A stretch of DNA of 64,000 nucleotides from Burkholderiaceae bacterium 26 (GCA_000955795.1 JYOB01000001.1:435823-499822), one strand, 5' to 3'; counted from the stretch's first letter, positions 44,384 through 54,904 are shown. Notes: generated by a model from the letters alone, not told the origin. A program made the numbers and translations.

Positions 44384-45931
44384 TCAGCGCAGGCTGATGG
44401 TGGTGTTCACGCCGCCGGCGTCGACCGCGTCATCAAACCAGCGCGCCGTCACCGTCTTCGTTTGCGTGTAGAACTGCACGACCTGCTTGCCGTACGGGCC
44501 CAGGTCACCCAGCTTGGAGCCACGCGAGCCGGTAAAGCTGAAGTACGGCACGGGCACCGGAATGGGAATGTTGATACCAACCTGCCCGACGTCGATCTCG
44601 CTCTGGAACTTGCGTGCCGATGCGCCGCTCTGCGTGAACAGCCCCACACCGTTGCCGAATGGGTTGGCGTTGACCAGCGCGATGGCGTCGTCCAGCGTGG
44701 GCACAGTCAGCACCAGCAGCACGGGGCCGAAGATTTCATTGGTGTAGATGTCCATATCGGTCTTCACGTCGGTGAAGATCGTCGGGCCGATGAAGTTGCC
44801 GTCTTCGTAACCGGCCACGCGCACGTTGCGGCCGTCGAGCGCCAGCGTGGCGCCCTGCTGCACGCCCGACTCGATCAGGCCGAGGATGCGCTGCTTGGCC
44901 GCGCGCGAGACCACCGGGCCGACGTCGGTTCCCGGCTCTACACCGGCGTTCACCTTGAGCGCCTTGGCTTTCTGCACCAGATCCGGCAGCCACTGCTGCG
45001 CCGCGCCCACCAGCACAACCACAGACGTCGCCATGCACCGCTGCCCAGCCGCGCCAAAGCCTGCCCCAACGAGCGCATTGATCGCCTGCTCGCGGTTCGC
45101 ATCAGGCAGCACCACGGCGTGGTTCTTCGCGCCCATCATCGATTGCACGCGCTTGCCGTGCTCGCTGCCAAGGCGATACACATGCGTACCGACCGCCGTG
45201 GAACCCACAAACGAGATCGCCTTGACGTGTTCGTGCGTGCACAGTGCATCCACTACGTCCTTGCCGCCATGCACGACGTTCAGCACACCGGGCGGCACGC
45301 CGGCTTCAAGCGCCAACTCCACCAACTGCATGGTCGACAGCGGGTCCTGCTCCGACGGCTTGAGCACGAACGTGTTGCCGCACACGATCGCCATCGGGAA
45401 CATCCACAGCGGAATCATGGCCGGGAAGTTGAACGGCGTAATGCCGGCACACACGCCAATCGGCTGGCGCAACGTATACGTATCCACCGCGCCGGCCACG
45501 TTCTCCAGAAACTCGCCTTGCTGCAGCGAGCCCACCGAGCATGCGTGCTCCACCACTTCCAGCCCGCGGAAGATGTCGCCTTCGGCATCGGGCAGCGTTT
45601 TGCCCTGCTCGGCCGTCAGCGTGCGCGCGATGCGCGGCGAGTGCTCGCGAATCAGCGCCTGGAACTTCAGCATGATGCGCATGCGCGCACCGACCGGCGT
45701 GTTCTTCCACGTGGCAAACGCGGCGTGCGCCGAGCGGATGGCCGCGTCCACTTCGTCCGCCGTGGCAAACGGCACGCGCGCCAGCACTTCCTGTGTGGCG
45801 GGGTTGACGATGTCGCGCCATTCCTTCGACTGCGATTCGACAAACTCGCCGCCAATCAGCAACTTGACGGTGGGCGGGGTGTCCTGCTGTGCGGCAGGCT
45901 TGGCGGAAGCGAGAGAGGCAACGGCGCTCAT
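44384..45931 (-). CDS. mmsA: CoA-acylating methylmalonate-semialdehyde dehydrogenase
   Basis: 515 residues from ATG 45931, preceded by CCAGGAGACCCCC. It is an aldehyde dehydrogenase fold with the MMSDH features TPFNFPAMIPLWMFPMAIVC, GSTAVGTHVYRLGSEHGKRV and the catalytic cysteine in GQRCMATS. It converts methylmalonate semialdehyde to propionyl-CoA with NAD and CoA. The first 20 residues before TVKLLIGGEFV are low complexity and dispensable-looking. Same operon as mmsB, ligase and acyl-CoA dehydrogenase. Confidence 0.93.
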   Translation of the reverse strand: MSAVASLASAKPAAQQDTPPTVKLLIGGEFVESQSKEWRDIVNPATQEVLARVPFATADEVDAAIRSAHAAFATWKNTPVGARMRIMLKFQALIREHSPRIARTLTAEQGKTLPDAEGDIFRGLEVVEHACSVGSLQQGEFLENVAGAVDTYTLRQPIGVCAGITPFNFPAMIPLWMFPMAIVCGNTFVLKPSEQDPLSTMQLVELALEAGVPPGVLNVVHGGKDVVDALCTHEHVKAISFVGSTAVGTHVYRLGSEHGKRVQSMMGAKNHAVVLPDANREQAINALVGAGFGAAGQRCMATSVVVLVGAAQQWLPDLVQKAKALKVNAGVEPGTDVGPVVSRAAKQRILGLIESGVQQGATLALDGRNVRVAGYEDGNFIGPTIFTDVKTDMDIYTNEIFGPVLLVLTVPTLDDAIALVNANPFGNGVGLFTQSGASARKFQSEIDVGQVGINIPIPVPVPYFSFTGSRGSKLGDLGPYGKQVVQFYTQTKTVTARWFDDAVDAGGVNTTISLR

Positions 45932-45985
45932 GGGGGTCTCCTGGCGAATCGGTAGCGGTAGCGGGTTCAATGCGGGGTGGGCAAA

Positions 45986-47680
45986 TCAGGCGAAGTCTTC
46001 TTCCCAGTACTCGCCGGGTAACCGGGCGGGATTGGGCGTGCGTTCAAGTTCGAGGCGGCGCAGTTCGACGCGCCGGATCTTTCCGGAAATGGTCTTGGGC
46101 AGCTCGCTGAACTGCAGGCGGCGAATGCGCTTGTAGGGCGCGAGCTTTTCGCGCGAGAAGAGGAACACGGCGCGCGCCAGTTCAGGACCGGCTTCGTAGC
46201 CCTGGCGCACCGTCACGAACGCCTTGGGCACCGACAGGCGCAGCGGGTCGGAACTTGGCACCACGGCCGCCTCGGCAATGGCTTCATGCTCGATCAGCAC
46301 GCTTTCCAGCTCGAACGGGCTCAGGCGATAGTCCGACGACTTGAACACATCATCGGTGCGGCCCACGTAGACGAAGTAGCCATCGTCGCGGCGCATGGCG
46401 ACGTCGGACGTGTGGTAATAGCCGGCGCGCATCGCCTCGGCGGTGGCCTTTGCATTGTTGGCGTAGCCCTGCATCAAGCCGAGCGGGCGGTGCGAGAGCG
46501 GCAGCACGATTTCGCCTTCGCTGGCCGGCTGATCGTCGTGGTCGACCAGCTCCACGCGGTAGCCCGGCAGCGGGCGCCCGACCGAACCGGGCACGACCGG
46601 CTGCCCCGGCGTATTGCCGATCTGGCAGGTGGTCTCGGTCTGGCCGAAGCCGTCGCGAATGGTCACGCCCCAGGCGCTGCGCACGCGCTCGATGATCTCC
46701 GGGTTCAGCGGCTCGCCCGCACCAACGATCTCGCGCAGCTTGACGGCGTACGAGGCCAGCGGCTCCTGCACCAGCATGCGCCACACGGTGGGTGGCGCGC
46801 ACAGCGTGGTCACGTTAAAGCGCACCAGCACGTCCAGCGTGTCCTTCGGCACAAAGCGCGCGTAGTTGTAGACGAACACGCAGGCCTGCGCATTCCACGG
46901 TGCGAAGAAGCAGCTCCACGCATGCTTGGCCCAGCCGGGCGAGCTGATGTTCCAGTGGATATCGCCGGGCTGCAGCCCGATCCAGTACATCGTCGACAGA
47001 TGACCGACCGGATAGCTCTGGTGCGTGTGTTCCACCAGTTTCGGCTTGGACGTGGTGCCAGAGGTGAAATACAGCAGCAGCGGGTCGGTTGCCTTGGTCG
47101 GGCCATCGGGGACGAACTGCGCGGGCGCCTCATAGGCTGCGCCCAAGTCGATCCAGCCGTCACGCTGCGCGCCCACGGCGATGCGCTTGACGCTCGCATC
47201 AACACCGTCGAACTTGTGCAGCTCCGCCGCGTCGACGACCACGCAGTTCGCGCCGCCAAGTTCCACACGGTCGCGCACGTCATCCGGCGAGAGTTGCGTA
47301 GTAGCCGGCAGCACCACCGCGCCCAGCTTCATCGCCGCGAGCATCACGTCCCACAGTTCGACGCGGTTGGGCAGCATCAGCAGCAGGCGATCGCCACGCA
47401 CGATGCCCAGCCCGCGCAGGAAATTCGCCATGCGCGACGAGCGCTCCGACATCTGCGCAAACGAAAGCTTCAACCCACCGCTTTGCGGGTCATCGACGAT
47501 CCACAGCGCCGGGTTGTCGTTGCCGCGCGCCATCACATCGAAGTAATCGAGCGCCCAGTTGAACGTGTCCAGCGTTGGCCACGCGAACTCGCGATACGCG
47601 CGGTCGTAGTCGGTGCGATGGCGCAGCAGAAAATCGCGCGCTTCCACAAAACCCTGTGCTGCAGATACCGCTTCGTTCAT
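45986..47680 (-). CDS. AMP-forming acyl-CoA synthetase of the valine operon, possibly isobutyrate-CoA ligase
   Basis: 564 residues from ATG 47680, with CCAGGAGACGACG upstream. ANL motifs: YFTSGTTSKPKLVEHTHQSY (about 210-229), RDGFGQTETTCQIGNTPG (A5), and LPKTISGKIRRVELRRLE with the catalytic lysine. The sequence fits the medium/short-chain acyl-CoA synthetase branch (ACSM-like). It lies between the acyl-CoA dehydrogenase and mmsA, so activation of isobutyrate or another branched short acid is likely. That would let the cell feed free isobutyrate into the pathway without the branched-chain 2-oxo acid dehydrogenase. Confidence 0.87.
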   Translation of the reverse strand: MNEAVSAAQGFVEARDFLLRHRTDYDRAYREFAWPTLDTFNWALDYFDVMARGNDNPALWIVDDPQSGGLKLSFAQMSERSSRMANFLRGLGIVRGDRLLLMLPNRVELWDVMLAAMKLGAVVLPATTQLSPDDVRDRVELGGANCVVVDAAELHKFDGVDASVKRIAVGAQRDGWIDLGAAYEAPAQFVPDGPTKATDPLLLYFTSGTTSKPKLVEHTHQSYPVGHLSTMYWIGLQPGDIHWNISSPGWAKHAWSCFFAPWNAQACVFVYNYARFVPKDTLDVLVRFNVTTLCAPPTVWRMLVQEPLASYAVKLREIVGAGEPLNPEIIERVRSAWGVTIRDGFGQTETTCQIGNTPGQPVVPGSVGRPLPGYRVELVDHDDQPASEGEIVLPLSHRPLGLMQGYANNAKATAEAMRAGYYHTSDVAMRRDDGYFVYVGRTDDVFKSSDYRLSPFELESVLIEHEAIAEAAVVPSSDPLRLSVPKAFVTVRQGYEAGPELARAVFLFSREKLAPYKRIRRLQFSELPKTISGKIRRVELRRLELERTPNPARLPGEYWEEDFA

Positions 47681-47741
47681 CGTCGTCTCCTGGTCGGCGC
47701 GTTTGCGCTCTTTCGTGTTCGGTCGATGTGCGCGGTGCGTG

Positions 47742-48875
47742 CTAGACGTGCCGCGCGATCACCATCCGTTGGACTTCGCTGGTGCCTTCGTAGATCTGGG
47801 TAATGCGCGCGTCGCGGTAGTGACGTTCGACGGCGTAGTCGGCCAGGTAGCCGTAGCCGCCGTGGATCTGGATGGCGTTGGAGCAGATCTCCTCGGCCAG
47901 TTCCGACGCATAAAGCTTGGCCTGCGAGGCTTCCGACAGGCATGGCTTGTCTGCGCTGCGCAGGCGCGCCGCGTGGTGAACGAGCAGGCGCGCCGCATTC
48001 AGGCGCGTGGCCATGTCGGCCAGCATGTTGGCGATGGTCTGGTGCTCCCGCAGCGCCTTGCCGAACTGGATGCGCTCATTGGCGTAGTTGCGCGCGGCAT
48101 CGAATGCGGCGCGGGCAATGCCCACGGCTTGCGCGGCAATGCCGATGCGCCCGCCTTCCAGGTTCGACAGCGCGATCTTCAGGCCTTCGCCGCGTTCACC
48201 CAAGAGGTTTTCTTCAGGCACCGCGCAGTCTTCGAACGTGATCGGGCAGGTGTCCGACGCGCGAATGCCGAGCTTGTGCTCCGGCCGCCCAACATGGAAG
48301 CCTGGCGTGTCGGTCGGCACGATAAAGGCAGAAATGCCGCGCTTGCCGGCTTCGGGGTCGGTCACGGCAAACACGATGGCGATGTCCGCCCGCGCGCCGT
48401 TGGTCACGAATTGCTTGTTGCCGTTGAGCACCCACTTGCCATCGCGCAGCACGGCGCGGGTGCGCAGGTTGTTGGCCTCCGACCCGGCGTGCGGCTCGGT
48501 CAGGCAGAACGCGCCAATCGCGCGGCCCGTGGCCAGATCCGGCAGGTAACGCGCCTTCTGCGCCTCGGTGCCGAACTTCAGGATGGGGCCGCAGCCGACC
48601 GAGTTGTGCACGCTCATCATCGTCGCGCTGGCAGCGCACCCGGCGGCCACCTCCTCCAGCGCAAGCGCATAGGCCACGTAGTCGGTATACGAACCACCCC
48701 ACTCCGCCGGCACGATCATGCCCAGCAGGCCCAGCTCGCCCATCTCGCGCACCACGTCATCCGGCAGTGCAGCATCGCGGTCCCACTGCGCGGCGTTGGG
48801 CGCCAGGCGTTCGGTGGCAAAGTCGCGCGCAGCGTCGTGGATCATCCGCTGCTCTTCGGTATAGAAGTCGTCCAT
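47742..48875 (-). CDS. Acyl-CoA dehydrogenase, probable isobutyryl-CoA dehydrogenase
   Basis: 377 residues from ATG 48875; the open frame extends further but the upstream part has no family similarity. ACAD signatures: [20 protein letters not shown] (about 130-149), [20 protein letters not shown], and the late block [20 protein letters not shown] then [18 protein letters not shown]. The glutamate in YEGT is the usual catalytic base. It is FAD-dependent and oxidises isobutyryl-CoA to methacrylyl-CoA in the pathway read from this operon. It is the first gene of the operon and divergent from an AraC regulator. Confidence 0.88.
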   Translation of the reverse strand: MDDFYTEEQRMIHDAARDFATERLAPNAAQWDRDAALPDDVVREMGELGLLGMIVPAEWGGSYTDYVAYALALEEVAAGCAASATMMSVHNSVGCGPILKFGTEAQKARYLPDLATGRAIGAFCLTEPHAGSEANNLRTRAVLRDGKWVLNGNKQFVTNGARADIAIVFAVTDPEAGKRGISAFIVPTDTPGFHVGRPEHKLGIRASDTCPITFEDCAVPEENLLGERGEGLKIALSNLEGGRIGIAAQAVGIARAAFDAARNYANERIQFGKALREHQTIANMLADMATRLNAARLLVHHAARLRSADKPCLSEASQAKLYASELAEEICSNAIQIHGGYGYLADYAVERHYRDARITQIYEGTSEVQRMVIARHV

Positions 48876-49045
48876 CGCTTGGCTCTTGCTTGTTTGCTGA
48901 CCGGGGCCGCGTGACGCTGCCTGTGCAGGCGCCTTACACTGTGCAGCCTGCGGCGCTTGGGTTCGATGGGGAAAAGTGTAGGCACGCGGCTGGGCGGCTT
49001 CGATGCCCGTCACGATCAACTTGCGTGAGCGGATTTGCCATACCG

Positions 49046-50062
49046 ATGAAAAACAACGAAAAAGGAACCGTCTCTGTCAGCCTCGTCAACGAGGCCGTGA
49101 CGCGTGCGCGCGCACATGGCGTAGACACGCAGCCCATCATGGCTGCCGCCGGCATCACGCCTCAGATGCTGGCGCAGCCGCGCAGCCGCGTGTCGTCCGC
49201 GCAGTACGGCGCGCTGTGGGCCGGCATTGCACAGGCCATGGACGACGAGTTCTTTGGGCAGGATGCTCACCCGATGCGCTGGGGCAGCTTCGTGGCGATG
49301 ACGCAGGCGGCGCTCACGGCGCGCACCGGCCGGCAGGCGCTGGCGCGGGCCGTCGGTTTTCTGCGGCTGGTGCTGGACGACCTGCATGTGCAAATCGAAG
49401 AAAGCCACGACCGCGTGCGCCTCGTCTTCGTGCACCGCAAGGGCACGCGGGTGCCGCCCATGTTCACCTACGCCACGTGGCTCATCATGGTCTACGGCCT
49501 GGTGTGCTGGCTGGTGGGGCGGCGCATTCCGTTCATTGCCGCGCGCTTCCGTTGTGCGGCGCCGCAAGACGCGCAGGAATACCGGCTGATGTTTTGCGAC
49601 GACATGGCGTTCAAGCACGATGCGTCGTTCGTCGATCTTTCGCCAGATTTCCTGGAGCTGCCCGTCATCCAGACGGCAGCGTCCATCAAGACCTTTTTGC
49701 GCGACGCGCCGGGCAACTTCATCGTCAAGTACCGCAACCCGGATTCATTTGCGGCGCGCGTGCGCAAGACGCTGCGCAACCTGCCGGTCGCAAGTTGGCC
49801 CGCGTCTGACGCAATGGCGCTCAAGCTGAACGTGGCCGAAGCGACGATGCGCCGGCGTCTGAAGCTGGAAGGCCACACGTATCAGTCCATCAAAGACGAC
49901 TTGCGGCGTGACATTGCCATCGGCCAGTTGCAGGACACGCGCCGCACGATCGCCGACATTGCCATCGCTGTCGGCTTTGCAGAACCGAGCGCCTTCCACC
50001 GCGCCTTCCGCAAATGGACGGGCATGCGGCCGACGGACTATCGACTGGCCGGCACAGACTGA
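49046..50062 (+). CDS. AraC-family regulator divergent from the valine operon
   Basis: 338 residues from ATG 49046. The N-terminal 230 residues match the arabinose-binding-like domain of the OruR/ArgR-type AraC branch ([40 protein letters not shown]). The C-terminal HTH is around [20 protein letters not shown], then [20 protein letters not shown] and GMRPTDYRL. Pseudomonas MmsR, which activates mmsAB, is also AraC-type, so control of the divergent isobutyryl-CoA operon is a fair inference. The 3' end overlaps the convergent LysR gene by 25 bases. Confidence 0.87.
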   Translation: MKNNEKGTVSVSLVNEAVTRARAHGVDTQPIMAAAGITPQMLAQPRSRVSSAQYGALWAGIAQAMDDEFFGQDAHPMRWGSFVAMTQAALTARTGRQALARAVGFLRLVLDDLHVQIEESHDRVRLVFVHRKGTRVPPMFTYATWLIMVYGLVCWLVGRRIPFIAARFRCAAPQDAQEYRLMFCDDMAFKHDASFVDLSPDFLELPVIQTAASIKTFLRDAPGNFIVKYRNPDSFAARVRKTLRNLPVASWPASDAMALKLNVAEATMRRRLKLEGHTYQSIKDDLRRDIAIGQLQDTRRTIADIAIAVGFAEPSAFHRAFRKWTGMRPTDYRLAGTD

Positions 50063-50967
50063 GGCTGCGCTGCGACGGCGCCTTCGCTCGTGCCGCTCAC
50101 TTCCCGCAGCGTCTCCAGAAAGGCCTTGAGCACCGGCGAGTGATCGTCCACGCGATAGTGCACGTACAGCGACACGGCCGGCAGCGCTGGCTCCAACGGC
50201 CGAAAAACCACACCCGGCGGCGCCAGATTGGCCGTGGAGCCCGGCAGCAGCGCCACGCCAAAGCCTGCGCTCACCAGCGCCAGCAGCGTCTGCACTTCGG
50301 TCACTTGCTGGCGCACCAGCGGCGCAAAGCCGGCCTGGATGCACAGATGCAGCAGGTGATCGGCAAAGCGTGAGCGCTTGGATTCAAATGCAACGAACGG
50401 CTCGCCGGCAAAATCGCCGAGCGCGAGGCTGGAGTGTCCGGCCAGGCGGTGCGTGGCCGGCAGCGCCATCACGATCGGCTCGTGCTGCAGTAGCTCGCTG
50501 CGTACGGCGGGGTCTTCGTGGCCCAGCCGGAAGATGCATGCGTCGATGCGGCGCTCCTTGAGCGCGGTCACCTGCGCGGCGGGCGTCATTTCTTGCAGCC
50601 GCCATTCAACGCCGGGGTAGCGCTCGCGAAACTGGCGCAGCGCTTCGGGCAGCAGCCCCACCATCACCGAGCTGATCATGCCGATTTCCAGCTCGCCCAC
50701 TTGGCCACGGCCCGCCTGTCGGGTCAGATCCAACGCGCGGTTGAGCTGCGCAAACACGAGTGGCGCCTGCTCTTTGAGCGTGTGGCCGGCCGCCGTCAGT
50801 TCTACGCGGTGGTGGCTGCGCACAAACAACGGCGTGCCGATCTCGTCTTCCAGCAGCCGGATCTGCTGGCTCAGCGGCGGCTGCGACATGAACAGGCGCG
50901 CCGCCGCCCGACCAAAATGCAGCTCGTCGGCCAGCACCGAGAAATAGCGCAGCAGGCGGATGTCCAC
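50038..50967 (-). CDS. LysR-family regulator of the second Mo-hydroxylase operon
   Basis: 309 residues. HTH MDIRLLRYFSVLADELHFGR followed by AAARLFMSQPPLSQQIRLLE, very close to the CatR/BenM-like pattern. The effector domain contains GELEIGMISSVMVGLLPEAL and ALVSAGFGVALLPGSTANLA. It follows the Mo subunit by six bases on the same strand, so it is cotranscribed with the hydroxylase genes. Such LysR members usually sense an aromatic acid. It may regulate its own operon and perhaps the larger cluster at 54-63 kb. Confidence 0.87.
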   Translation of the reverse strand: MDIRLLRYFSVLADELHFGRAAARLFMSQPPLSQQIRLLEDEIGTPLFVRSHHRVELTAAGHTLKEQAPLVFAQLNRALDLTRQAGRGQVGELEIGMISSVMVGLLPEALRQFRERYPGVEWRLQEMTPAAQVTALKERRIDACIFRLGHEDPAVRSELLQHEPIVMALPATHRLAGHSSLALGDFAGEPFVAFESKRSRFADHLLHLCIQAGFAPLVRQQVTEVQTLLALVSAGFGVALLPGSTANLAPPGVVFRPLEPALPAVSLYVHYRVDDHSPVLKAFLETLREVSGTSEGAVAAQPQSVPASR

Positions 50968-50973
50968 GATGCG

Positions 50974-53178
50974 CTAAGCCTGCAAATCGAGCTTGAACGG
51001 CGTCTCGCGCTGGCGCTTGCCGGTCAGCCGGAAGATAGCATTGGCAATGGCCGGCGCCACCGGCGGGTTGGCCAGCTCGCCCACACCGCCGGGCTTGTCG
51101 CGATTGCCATCGATGATGACGATATCGATGGCCGGCATGTCCGACATGCGCATGACGGGATAGTCATGGAAATTGCTTTGCTGCACCGCCCCACCATGGA
51201 TGTCGAGGCGATCGAACAGCGCATGGCCGAGGCCCCACATCAGGCCACCGTAAAGCTGCTCTTCCACGCCGGTGCGCGAGACGGCCAGGCCGACGTCGGC
51301 CACGCAGGTGAGCTTTTCGACGACGACGCGGCCGTCCTTACGCGCCACCTGTGCCACCACGGCGATGTAGCTGTCATACGCCTGGTGAGTCGCCACGCCC
51401 AGCGCATGCCCGTGGGCAGTTTTCCCCCATTCGGCACGCTGCGCGGCGGTGCGCAGCACGTCCACATGCCGTGGCCGATCGGCCATGTGGGCGACGCGGA
51501 ATTCAATCGGATCACGCCGCGCCGCCGCAGCCAGTTCGTCCATGAAGCTTTCGGTGGCGAACACGTTGGGGATGAAACTGACGGCGCGGTACCAGCCCGT
51601 CGGGATGCCCGTTTCGTGGCGCACCCAGCCGATGTCCATGTGGTTGGCACGGTATGGGAAGTCCCACTTCGAGATGGCCTCGGTGGTGCTGTAATCCATG
51701 CGGTCGGGGCGGTCGAAGTAGCCCGGCTCCCATTGTTCGGGGGAGGCAGGCGACACGGCGCGGATACGCAGCGCATCGAGCCGACCCTGCGCATTGAGCG
51801 CGCCTTCGAGCTGGTGATACGTGGCGGGGTGTCCGTACAGCGCGCGCATCTCGTCTTCGCGGCTGTTCATCAGCTTGATCGGTACGCCGGTCCTCTTGGC
51901 AAGGTAGCTCGCCTCGAACAGCCAGTATTTGCTCTCGCGCGCACCAAAGCTGCCGCCCGACACCATTTCGTGCAGCACCACCTTGTCGCGCGGCACGCTG
52001 CAGATCGTCTCGGCCGCTTCCATGGCGGTAGACGGCACCTGGATGCCGCCCCAGTACTGGATTGCGCCGTCCTTGAACCACGCGGTGATGTTGACGGGCT
52101 CCAGCGGGTTCTGTTGCTTGTAGGGCATGCGATACGCCGCGTCGATGCGCTTTGCGCCGTGGGCCATCGCCACGTCCGTGTTGCCGGTCTGCACGGTGTG
52201 CACCACGCGCGCCTTGCCGCTGGCAAGCCACGCTGCCTGATGCTGTGCGACGTGGCTGCTGTCGAAATCAGCGAAGGCGCTGTCGTCCCATTCCACCTTG
52301 AGGGCGGCGCGTCCTTTGTTGGCGGCCCAGTAGTCATCCGCCAGCACGGCCACGCCTTCCTGGTTGCCGCCCAGCACATCGGGCCGCATCGGAATCGTGA
52401 TGACCTGGTGCACGCCGCGCACCTTCAGCGCGTCGGCGCTGTCGACGCGGCGCACGCGTGCACCCGGCATTGGCGCACGCTGCACCACCGCCACCAGCAT
52501 GCCCGGCAACGACACATCGATGCCGTATTGGAACCGGCCTGTGGCCTTGGCTTGCGCGTCGCGTTTGTGCCGCAGCTTGCCGATGTATTTGAAGTCCGCC
52601 GGGTTCTTCAGCGTCACATTGGCAGGCGCAGGCAGGCGGGCTGCCGCATCGGCCAATTCGCCGTAGGTGGCATGGCGGCCGTCATTGCAGATGACGGTGC
52701 CACTGGCCGTGCTGCAGTTGGCGGCGGGCACACCCCAGCGTTGCGCTGCCGCGCTCACGAGCATCGCGCGCGCCGTGGCGCCGGCTTGCCGCAGGCGCAC
52801 ATACTCGAGCGACACACTGGTGCTGCCGCCGGTGGAATACACCTTCCAGATCGGGTGGATGTAATCGTGGAAAAACGGGTCTTCCGGCGTGATGACGGCA
52901 ATGCGCATCGGGTCCACATCCAGCTCTTCGGCCACGCACGCCGCCAGCGCGGTTTGCGTGCCGGTGCCGGAATCGTGCTTGTGGACGACGATCTTGACGG
53001 TGTTGTCAGCCAGCACCCGCACCCAGGCATTGGGCTCGAACTCGCCCGCAGCCACATCCTTGCCGGCGGCCAGCGCATCGGGCAAGCGAAAGCCGACTGC
53101 CAGCCCTGCCGTCAGCAGCGCGCTTTGCCGCAGGAAATGGCGGCGCGACAGTGTCTGCAATTCACGCGGCGCGCTCAT
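50974..53178 (-). CDS. Tat-exported molybdopterin-binding subunit, IorB-like
   Basis: 734 residues, the IorB (isoquinoline 1-oxidoreductase beta) size. Twin-arginine signal [20 protein letters not shown]. Mo-pterin motifs include [40 protein letters not shown] and the C-terminal GKP-type [20 protein letters not shown], where the glutamate in GVGE is the expected active-site base. It starts in an ATGA overlap with the 2Fe-2S subunit gene. No FAD subunit and no cytochrome gene are adjacent, so the electron acceptor must come from elsewhere. The substrate class is N-heteroaromatic or aldehyde. Confidence 0.9.
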   Translation of the reverse strand: MSAPRELQTLSRRHFLRQSALLTAGLAVGFRLPDALAAGKDVAAGEFEPNAWVRVLADNTVKIVVHKHDSGTGTQTALAACVAEELDVDPMRIAVITPEDPFFHDYIHPIWKVYSTGGSTSVSLEYVRLRQAGATARAMLVSAAAQRWGVPAANCSTASGTVICNDGRHATYGELADAAARLPAPANVTLKNPADFKYIGKLRHKRDAQAKATGRFQYGIDVSLPGMLVAVVQRAPMPGARVRRVDSADALKVRGVHQVITIPMRPDVLGGNQEGVAVLADDYWAANKGRAALKVEWDDSAFADFDSSHVAQHQAAWLASGKARVVHTVQTGNTDVAMAHGAKRIDAAYRMPYKQQNPLEPVNITAWFKDGAIQYWGGIQVPSTAMEAAETICSVPRDKVVLHEMVSGGSFGARESKYWLFEASYLAKRTGVPIKLMNSREDEMRALYGHPATYHQLEGALNAQGRLDALRIRAVSPASPEQWEPGYFDRPDRMDYSTTEAISKWDFPYRANHMDIGWVRHETGIPTGWYRAVSFIPNVFATESFMDELAAAARRDPIEFRVAHMADRPRHVDVLRTAAQRAEWGKTAHGHALGVATHQAYDSYIAVVAQVARKDGRVVVEKLTCVADVGLAVSRTGVEEQLYGGLMWGLGHALFDRLDIHGGAVQQSNFHDYPVMRMSDMPAIDIVIIDGNRDKPGGVGELANPPVAPAIANAIFRLTGKRQRETPFKLDLQA

Positions 53179-53642
53179 GCCTTGCCTCGCTCGTCGGCGG
53201 CGCGCTTGATGGCCTGGCGGATGCGCCCGTAGGTGCCGCAGCGGCAGATGTTGCCGGCCATGGCATTCGTGATGGCTTCGTCGTTAACGGGCGTGCCTGC
53301 CGCCAGCAACGCGGCTGCAGACATGATCTGTCCGGACTGACAGTAGCCGCACTGCGGTACGTCCTCCGCCACCCACGCACGTTGCAGCGGGTGCGTGCCG
53401 TCTTTCGACAGCCCTTCGATGGTGGTAACGCTGTGCCCGGCCGCCGCCGATGCAGGCGTGATGCACGCGCGGATCGGTGCGCCATCCAGATGGACCGTGC
53501 AGGCCCCACAGAAGCCGCCACCGCAGCCGAACTTGGTGCCCGTCAGTTTGAGCCGATCGCGCAGCACCCACAGCAGGGGCATGTCGGCATCGGCGGCGTC
53601 AAGCGCGTGGGGCGCGCCATTGACCATAATCTCGGTCATCAT
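53175..53642 (-). CDS. (2Fe-2S) small subunit, IorA-like
   Basis: 155 residues, the normal IorA length. Ferredoxin-type cluster [15 protein letters not shown] and helical cluster [10 protein letters not shown] with [12 protein letters not shown]. The start is ATG 53642 after GGAGGAGACA, or the ATG one codon later. It pairs with the downstream Mo subunit. Divergent from a GcvA-type LysR gene. It is clearly different from the 186-residue 2Fe-2S protein of the first Mo operon. Confidence 0.92.
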   Translation of the reverse strand: MMTEIMVNGAPHALDAADADMPLLWVLRDRLKLTGTKFGCGGGFCGACTVHLDGAPIRACITPASAAAGHSVTTIEGLSKDGTHPLQRAWVAEDVPQCGYCQSGQIMSAAALLAAGTPVNDEAITNAMAGNICRCGTYGRIRQAIKRAADERGKA

Positions 53643-53740
53643 TGTCTCCTCCAGAATCGGGCCGTCTCATGCGGCCGCGCCTGGCAGCAATATGAAGCCG
53701 CGCCCCGGCACCCGGCCAGCGACGATTTCTGCCAGCCCGT

Positions 53741-53755
53741 GTAAGTCGAACTAAC
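53741..53755. promoter_or_regulatory. Imperfect LysR-type box between the IorA-like and LysR genes
   Basis: A 15-base dyad, GT-A-AGT and ACT-A-AC with 10 of 15 positions symmetric, that fits T-N11-A. It lies 18 bases before the LysR start. Less clear than the two other boxes in the window. Confidence 0.3.
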
Positions 53756-53773
53756 AGCTCACCCACCGTCGCC

Positions 53774-54667
53774 ATGTACAAGCGTTATCCGTCGATCCAG
53801 TCGATGCATGCCTTCCTGCAGGCCGCGCGCACCGGCAGCTTTACCAAGGCCGCGCAGCAGCTGGACCTGACGCACAGCGCGATCAGCCAGCAGATCCGCT
53901 CGCTGGAGGAGTTCATCGGCCAGCCGCTGTTCGTGCGTGAGGCGGGCGGCATCGTGCTGACCGATGCGGGCCAGCTCTTCGCGAGCATGCTCACCGACGG
54001 CTTCGGGCAGGTGGACCGGGCGCTGTCTTCCGTGCGCAACCGGCACGTGCCGCAAACGCTCATCGTCGATGTAGATAGCGAACTGGCGCAGGGCTGGCTC
54101 AATGCGCGGCTGCCGCAGCTGCTGGCGTCGCTGCCCGGCTACCAGGTGATGTTCTTGTCGACCACGCGCGGCGAGCGGCCGTCGTTCGAGCGCGTGGATG
54201 TCTCGCTGCGCTACGGCTACGGCGAATGGGATGACTGCGAGATGGCCATGATCTGTGGCGACCACGTCACCGCGGTGGCAGCGCCTGCACTGCTGGAGCG
54301 CCATGGCGTGCAGGCGCCGCTGGCCCCATCGGCTGCGATGGCGCTGCCGTTGCTGGGCTACACGCGGCGCTCGTGGATTCCGTGGCTTGACGCCGCCGGC
54401 CTGGAGCCGCTGGAACCCGCCGTGGTGGCGGCATTCGACAACGCCGCAAACATGGTCGCCGCGGCTGAGGCCGGCATTGGCGTGGCACTCGTGCGGGGGC
54501 TGCTCGCGGCCGATGCACTGCAGCATCGGCGCCTCGTCCCGCTGACGGACGTCGCCATCCCCGCGCACTACAACCTGTATGCCGTCTGGCAGCGCGGACA
54601 GGGGCAACGTGCGCACTCCGTGGTGAGCGCGGTGCAACAACTCGCGCGCGACACGCTGGGCGGCTGA
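53774..54667 (+). CDS. LysR-family regulator, GcvA/AmpR type
   Basis: 297 residues. HTH SIQSMHAFLQAARTGSFTKA then AQQLDLTHSAISQQIRSLEE, the wording of the GcvA/AmpR branch, and the effector domain contains VDVSLRYGYGEWDDCEMAMI. It is divergent from the IorAB-like pair and upstream of the amidohydrolase/UbiD operon on the same strand, so it may control either or both. The stop is 237 bases before the next gene, a gap that contains a 16-base palindrome. Confidence 0.88.
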   Translation: MYKRYPSIQSMHAFLQAARTGSFTKAAQQLDLTHSAISQQIRSLEEFIGQPLFVREAGGIVLTDAGQLFASMLTDGFGQVDRALSSVRNRHVPQTLIVDVDSELAQGWLNARLPQLLASLPGYQVMFLSTTRGERPSFERVDVSLRYGYGEWDDCEMAMICGDHVTAVAAPALLERHGVQAPLAPSAAMALPLLGYTRRSWIPWLDAAGLEPLEPAVVAAFDNAANMVAAAEAGIGVALVRGLLAADALQHRRLVPLTDVAIPAHYNLYAVWQRGQGQRAHSVVSAVQQLARDTLGG

Positions 54668-54689
54668 GGCCGCTTCTCCCTCCGGCAGC

Positions 54690-54705
54690 TTGCCGATATC
54701 GGCAA
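54690..54705. promoter_or_regulatory. 16-base perfect palindrome upstream of the decarboxylase operon
   Basis: TTGCCGATATCGGCAA reads the same on both strands. It lies 23 bases after the LysR stop and 200 bases before the first amidohydrolase start. A -10-like TAGTAT follows at 54727-54732, so the palindrome sits near a possible -35 region. Best operator candidate for this operon. Confidence 0.5.
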
Positions 54706-54904
54706 CGTATCAAGACCGCCGCCAAATAGTATTGGCCGGCCCCCGGCCCCGACTCCGATACTGCGCCCCAAGCAGCACGCATCCGGCATCACGCGATCCG
54801 GCGAGGGGAAGGCACATGCCTAGCAAAGCGCCACGCTGCCGCACGTGCCTGCCCTCACCGGGAAGCCATCACACGCTTCCTCCCAGTCATCAGGAGATCC
54901 AACG

